From: Ruminococcaceae bacterium UBA1438
Lineage (GTDB): Bacteria > Bacillota > Clostridia > Oscillospirales > Acutalibacteraceae
Length of the DNA stretch: 7,913 nt
Assembly: GCA_002329285.1 (NCBI GenBank)
Contig: DCTO01000043.1
Span: forward strand, 47,734-55,646
Direction: 5' to 3'
In this document: positions 4,268-7,913 of the stretch, in pieces
Layout of the letters: the number at the start of each line of letters is the position of its first letter
Numbering within the stretch: the stretch's first letter is position 1
Position numbers and translations under genes: made by a program
The notes under the pieces: model-generated
Told to the model about the DNA's origin: nothing
The model's input: the letters and a program-made list of their open reading frames with translations, nothing else
Database searches by the model: none

Positions 4268-6346
4268 ATGAAAACTCTTGAAAAGGAAAGGCGCAGGCTT
4301 GCCCTGCTTTTCAAAAAGGAAAGCGCAAAAATCGGCGCAGAGTCGGGGGCATATTTTCTGGCGGGGCTGCTGCTGGCAAAAAGCCTTGTGCCGGGAATCG
4401 GATCGCCCTTTGCAATTTCGCTTATTTGCATTTCAAGGAGAAATAATTATCTGCCGGCTGCGCTTGGCGCGGCAATCGGTTATATGATATTCTGCCCGGC
4501 AGATTTTCCGCGCTATGCCGCGGCGGTGGTGCTTGCATTAATCTGCGTGATTATTTCTCAGCTTGCAGATGCAAGAAACGATGCCGCCCTGCCGATGCTG
4601 ACGGGATTTTTAACCTTGCTTGCAACCGGGCTTGCGGTTAACATAAAAACCGCCGCCGCATTTTCGGAATACATATTAACCCTGGCGGAAAGCATTCTCG
4701 GCGCAGGGGCGGCGTTTTTCTTTTTCACGGCGATGAGCAGCACTCGCAGGCGGCTTCGTTTCAAAGCGCTGCCGGCATCTGATCTGGTGTGCATTGTGAT
4801 TTCCGCTTCCCTGCTGCTGATGAGCCTTTCGGGAATAACTATCGGCAAAGCTTCACCTGCGCGGATTGCCGTGCTGCTGGCAATTCTAATCTGTGCGCGC
4901 TTTGGCTCAGACAGGATTGCGCTGATGCTTGCCCTTTCCCTGGGCTTTGCCTTTGGCCTGGCGCAGGACGGGGCGCTTTTTCTCGTTGGCTCATATGGAT
5001 TTTCAACCCTGCTGGCGGTGCTTTTCAGCAGCTTCGGTGCGGCTTGCCTTTCGGCGGCATTTGTGCTTTCCTCCGCGCTTTTCACAATCGCAGCCGGCGC
5101 GCACGTATGCTTTTTTGCGGAGGCTTTTGCGGCGGCAGCTCTTCTGCTTTTAATTCCGCCGAGGCTGTGCGACAGGCTGGAGAGCTTTTTTCACGACGAG
5201 GCCGGCATCACGCCGGACGGCTCTTTGCGCCAGAGCCTTGTTTTGCGCCTGCGCTTTGCTGCCGGGGCAATGAATTACATCAGCGAAAGCGTTAACGACG
5301 TGCGCGAAAGAATTAATGACATTAACGCAAAAAGCACCGCGCCGGCATATGAAGCCCTGAACGAGGAAGAGCGAATAACCCGCGAAATCATCAACGAAAA
5401 AACGAATGAAATCAGAATGGTTGCCGCAGACCAGTTTTTTTCAATTGCGGATATGCTTTCGGATCTTGCAAAGGAGCTTGATGAGGCAGAGCATTTTGAC
5501 AGCATTGCCGCCGGCAGGCTGCGCCGCCTTCTTGGCGAATATGAGATTTATCCGAAAAACATCTCCGTTATTGAGGATAAATACGGCAGGATGAGGCTTG
5601 AAATCCTGGCAGAAGCAAACGAAACGGGCTTCACAAACCCAAAGCTTCAAAAAGAAATTTCAAAGGCCTGCGGCAGATATTTCGCCAAATGCAGCATCAG
5701 CCATTATCAGAGGGAAACGATGATCAGCTTTTCCGAAAGGCCGAATTATTATCTTGAAACCGGCTTTGCCCAGCACTCTGCTGAGGGCGCTCTTTGCGGC
5801 GACACGGTTAAGATTATTAATGACAGCCGCGGCCACCACATTCTGATTATCAGCGACGGCATGGGCAAGGGCGGCAGAGCGGCGCTTGACGGCGCAATGG
5901 GCGCAGGTCTGCTTTCAAGGCTGCTTTCGGCAGGCTTTGGCTTTGATTGCGCGCTCAAGGTTGTTAACAGTGCGCTTTTGGTTAAATCAAACGATGAAAG
6001 CCTTGCAACGCTTGATTGCGCTTCTGTTGATATGTTCACCGGCAGGGTGGATTTATATAAAGCCGGCGCGCCGGCAACGTATATTATTAAAGGCGGCAGG
6101 GTTTCAAAATGCGAGCTTACCTCCATGCCGGCGGGCATTCTGCGCGGAATTGAATTTGCAAAACGCACCGCCGTTTTAAGCCATGGGGATTACATTATTC
6201 TTGTGAGCGACGGCATTACCGATTGCGGCACCGATTGGCTTTCCGCACTGCCCGATCTCAACGAGGAGCTTTCGGCGCAGGAACTTGCGGACGATATTCT
6301 TGAGAAAGCGCTTGAGCTTGCAAGCGAAAAAAAGCGGATGATATGA
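4268..6346 (+). CDS. spoIIE: Stage II sporulation protein E, PP2C-type phosphatase (zero-frame product lacks its last catalytic motif)
   Basis: SpoIIE sits at the asymmetric division septum and dephosphorylates SpoIIAA-P, freeing sigma-F in the forespore. Residues 1 to about 300 form roughly ten hydrophobic segments. A charged, partly helical central region (about 305-490) corresponds to the oligomerisation/FtsZ-interacting part and is shorter than in Bacillus. The PP2C domain occupies the rest: CGDT (D512), ISDGMGKGGRA (D530) and LVSDGITD (D648) match the Bacillus motifs SGDS, ISDGMGNGARA and MSDG. At 692 aa it is short against about 827 in B. subtilis, and it ends ASEKKRMI where family members have a DDMT motif supplying a metal ligand. 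That motif is present in the -1 frame at 6334-6381, directly after an A7 run, making a 704-aa product. The start at 4268 has only a weak AGGG site 10 nt upstream. No terminator separates it from glmS. Confidence 0.93.
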   Translation: MKTLEKERRRLALLFKKESAKIGAESGAYFLAGLLLAKSLVPGIGSPFAISLICISRRNNYLPAALGAAIGYMIFCPADFPRYAAAVVLALICVIISQLADARNDAALPMLTGFLTLLATGLAVNIKTAAAFSEYILTLAESILGAGAAFFFFTAMSSTRRRLRFKALPASDLVCIVISASLLLMSLSGITIGKASPARIAVLLAILICARFGSDRIALMLALSLGFAFGLAQDGALFLVGSYGFSTLLAVLFSSFGAACLSAAFVLSSALFTIAAGAHVCFFAEAFAAAALLLLIPPRLCDRLESFFHDEAGITPDGSLRQSLVLRLRFAAGAMNYISESVNDVRERINDINAKSTAPAYEALNEEERITREIINEKTNEIRMVAADQFFSIADMLSDLAKELDEAEHFDSIAAGRLRRLLGEYEIYPKNISVIEDKYGRMRLEILAEANETGFTNPKLQKEISKACGRYFAKCSISHYQRETMISFSERPNYYLETGFAQHSAEGALCGDTVKIINDSRGHHILIISDGMGKGGRAALDGAMGAGLLSRLLSAGFGFDCALKVVNSALLVKSNDESLATLDCASVDMFTGRVDLYKAGAPATYIIKGGRVSKCELTSMPAGILRGIEFAKRTAVLSHGDYIILVSDGITDCGTDWLSALPDLNEELSAQELADDILEKALELASEKKRMI

Positions 6347-6381
6347 GCGTTATTGCCGCAAGGCTTTGCAAAGCAGATTAA
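6328..6381 (+). other. spoIIE: Slippery heptamer A AAA AAG and out-of-frame C-terminal tail of SpoIIE
   Basis: In the spoIIE zero frame the bases at 6328-6334 are A AAA AAG, correctly phased as a -1 slippery site of the kind used in E. coli dnaX. After a -1 shift the codons from 6334 read ADDMSVIAARLCKAD and stop at TAA 6379-6381. This supplies the expected C-terminal PP2C motif (DDMTVVVVRI-like in Bacillus). Flanking structure exists but is modest: CGCTTG/CAAGCG (6309-6314/6321-6326) upstream, and GCGG plus TGATA (6334-6337, 6339-6343) against TATTG plus CCGC (6351-6355, 6356-6359), which would start at the heptamer itself. Programmed frameshift, transcript slippage and a missing A in the assembly all fit. 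Confidence 0.75.
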
Positions 6382-6382
6382 T

Positions 6383-6411
6383 TTGCATTTTCACACAAAA
6401 TGTGTTATAAT
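6383..6411 (+). promoter_or_regulatory. Sigma-A-type extended -10 promoter of glmS
   Basis: TTGCAT (6383-6388) and a perfect TATAAT (6406-6411) are separated by 17 bp, with TG one base upstream of the -10 (6403-6404). A small inverted repeat ACACA/TGTGT (6393-6397/6401-6405) fills the spacer. The -35 begins 2 bp after the -1 frame stop of spoIIE. The start near 6418 leaves a leader of about 45 nt. Confidence 0.8.
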
Positions 6412-6449
6412 CAGGCTGTTCACCGCAAAATATGGTGTTTTTACTGAAA

Positions 6450-6453
6450 GGAG
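6450..6453 (+). promoter_or_regulatory. Ribosome binding site of glmS
   Basis: GGAG within AAAGGAGA lies 9 nt before the ATG at 6463. The leader also holds a weak hairpin, CACC/GGTG (6421-6424/6434-6437), followed by TTTTT; with only four or five pairs it is unlikely to act as a real terminator. Confidence 0.8.
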
Positions 6454-6462
6454 ATCCCGTTT

Positions 6463-7913
6463 ATGTGCGGAATTATCGGATATACAGGCTATAGCGAAGC
6501 AAGAGGAATACTGTTAAAGGGGCTTAAAACCCTTGAATACAGGGGCTATGACAGCGCCGGAATTGCCGTTTACCACCCCGATTTCAAAGAGGTTTTGGTT
6601 TCCAAATGCGAGGGCAGAGTTGAAAAGCTTGAAACCCGCACCGCCGATGTGAAAGGCACTGCGGGAATAGGCCACACGCGCTGGGCAACCCACGGCGGAG
6701 TCAGCGATGAAAATTCACATCCCCACAAATTCGGCAGCGTTACGCTTGTTCACAACGGTATTATTGAAAACTATGCCGCAATCAAAAATCAGCTTGGCAT
6801 TGCAAAAAAACTGAAATCACAAACAGATTCAGAGGTTGTTGCCGCACTGATTGATAATTATTATACAGGCGACCCGAAGGAGGCTATCGTGCGCGCAGTT
6901 AAGGAGCTGAGCGGCACCTTTGGCCTCGGAATTATGTTTGACGATATACCGAACAGGCTTTTCGCCGTAAGAAACGTCAGCCCCATTGTTTGCTGCCAAA
7001 ACGAGGATGGCGCATATATCGCGTCTGATATCATGGCTATCGGCGAATACAGCGAAAAATATTTCGTTCTTCCCGAATTTTCTATTGCCGAAATCTCGGC
7101 AGACAGTATTGAAATAACGGATTTCAACGGCAGCGCGATTGAGCCCGATTACCTCACGCTGGATTGGGACATTAGAAACAGCGGAAAGGGCGGCTATCCA
7201 TTCTATATGGAAAAGGAAATTATGGAGCAGCCTGAGGTAATTGAAAAAACCGTTTTATCAAGAATTAAAAACGGCGCTCCCGATTTCACCGCCGATAATG
7301 TTGACGACGGCATTTTCACCGATTGTGACAATATCACCGTTATCGCCTGCGGCACGGCAATGCACGCCGGTCTCGTGGGCAAGCACCTGATTGAAAAGCT
7401 TTGCCGCATTCCCGTTTCGGTTAATATGGCAAGCGAATATATGTATAACGACCCGATTATAAACGAGCGAAGCCTTGTTATCTGCGTTTCCCAGAGCGGC
7501 GAAACGATTGACACGCTTGAGGCGCTGAAATATGCGCGGCGCAGGGGCGCAAAATCACTTTCAATCGTTAACGTTAAAGGCTCAACCATTGCAAGGGAAT
7601 CCGAAAACGTAATTTACACTAACGCCGGCCCTGAAATCGCCGTTGCATCAACTAAGGCATACACAACTCAGGTTGCCGTTTTCTATCTGATTGCGGCAAA
7701 GATTGCGCAGCTGCGCGGCCTGTTTTCCACGGAGGAAACCGCGGCTTTCGTTGAGGAGCTTGCAAAGGTCCCCGCCGCCGTTCAGGATGTGCTTAACAGA
7801 AGAAACGACGTTCACCTGCTTGCAAAGGGAATGCTCACCTCGGAGCACACCTTTATGATAGGCAGGGGGCTTGATTATTCCAGCCTGCTTGAGGCATCGC
7901 TCAAGCTCAAGGA
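6463..7913 (+). CDS. glmS: Glutamine--fructose-6-phosphate aminotransferase (isomerizing), partial at 3' end
   Basis: GlmS converts fructose 6-phosphate and glutamine to glucosamine 6-phosphate, the entry step to UDP-GlcNAc for peptidoglycan. The frame is open to the window end (483 complete codons; the family is about 600 aa). The product begins MCGIIGY, with Cys2 as the class II glutaminase nucleophile, followed by EYRGYDSAGIAV, GIGHTRWATHGG and HNGIIENY of the glutaminase domain. FYMEKEIMEQP marks the interdomain region. ACGTAMHAGLVGK, SQSGETIDTLEAL and ASTKAYTTQ belong to the first sugar-isomerase (SIS) domain; IGRGLDYSSLLEASLKLK starts the second. It follows spoIIE with its own promoter and a good ribosome binding site. 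The leader is too short to contain a glmS ribozyme. Confidence 0.96.
   Translation, partial: MCGIIGYTGYSEARGILLKGLKTLEYRGYDSAGIAVYHPDFKEVLVSKCEGRVEKLETRTADVKGTAGIGHTRWATHGGVSDENSHPHKFGSVTLVHNGIIENYAAIKNQLGIAKKLKSQTDSEVVAALIDNYYTGDPKEAIVRAVKELSGTFGLGIMFDDIPNRLFAVRNVSPIVCCQNEDGAYIASDIMAIGEYSEKYFVLPEFSIAEISADSIEITDFNGSAIEPDYLTLDWDIRNSGKGGYPFYMEKEIMEQPEVIEKTVLSRIKNGAPDFTADNVDDGIFTDCDNITVIACGTAMHAGLVGKHLIEKLCRIPVSVNMASEYMYNDPIINERSLVICVSQSGETIDTLEALKYARRRGAKSLSIVNVKGSTIARESENVIYTNAGPEIAVASTKAYTTQVAVFYLIAAKIAQLRGLFSTEETAAFVEELAKVPAAVQDVLNRRNDVHLLAKGMLTSEHTFMIGRGLDYSSLLEASLKLK

Noticed and set aside
4558..5085. 175-codon open frame on the minus strand inside spoIIE
   Set aside because: It is antisense to the clearly coding transmembrane region of spoIIE. 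It is rich in Ser, Arg and Ala, as expected of a shadow frame, and has no ribosome binding site or family motif.
6363..6374. Palindrome GCTTTGCAAAGC as the spoIIE terminator or frameshift stimulator
   Set aside because: It has no loop and no U-run, and lies about 29 nt beyond the slippery site, farther than usual for a stimulatory structure.
6421..6442. Hairpin CACC/GGTG followed by TTTTT in the glmS leader as an attenuator
   Set aside because: Only four or five base pairs with a 9-base loop; too weak to terminate transcription.
7203..7589. 128-codon minus-strand frame inside glmS
   Set aside because: Shadow of the isomerase domain of glmS, whose motifs are continuous on the plus strand.

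Overview
The window looks like chromosomal DNA of an endospore-forming member of the Clostridia, plausibly Oscillospirales/Ruminococcaceae-like. This is inferred from a spoIIE gene, A/T-rich consensus promoters, strong GGAGG ribosome binding sites, moderate G+C and a Firmicutes-type galactokinase tail. No mobile element, CRISPR array, tRNA or rRNA gene was found.

Layout. Bases 1-168 (+) are the C-terminal end of a galactokinase-type GHMP kinase, closed by a strong hairpin terminator (178-208). Converging on it from the minus strand is a two-gene operon read from about 2810 down to 225: an ECF-type sigma factor (2246-2761, GTG start) and, 2 nt later, a membrane-anchored secreted beta-propeller protein (225-2243). 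The order and the single N-terminal membrane anchor suggest a sigma factor with its own membrane sensor/regulator. Divergent from this operon is a PAP2-family membrane phosphatase (2895-3746, +). Both promoters flank a perfect palindrome, TTGCAATA-AA-TATTGCAA, and the PAP2 transcript appears leaderless. A 26-codon frame overlaps the PAP2 stop by ATGA.

Bases 3824-4267 hold no sizeable protein gene. They contain a bidirectional terminator, a strongly structured stretch (3887-4018) with its own consensus minus-strand promoter (4036-4063), which I read as an unrecognised structured non-coding RNA of about 200 nt, a perfect 10-bp inverted repeat (4133-4156), and the spoIIE promoter. That promoter has the unusual 21-bp spacer and Spo0A-box-like sequence typical of Spo0A-activated sigma-A promoters.

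spoIIE (4268-6346, +) encodes the membrane-bound PP2C phosphatase that activates sigma-F at sporulation. Its zero frame stops just before the last conserved catalytic motif. The missing motif (ADDMSVIAARL) is in the -1 frame immediately after a correctly phased A AAA AAG slippery heptamer, so the full protein needs a -1 frameshift, transcriptional slippage, or one more A in the run. glmS (from 6463, +, cut by the window end) follows with its own extended -10 promoter and no glmS ribozyme. The best candidates for something undescribed are the spoIIE frameshift, the structured RNA, and the sigma/beta-propeller pair with its shared divergent operator.
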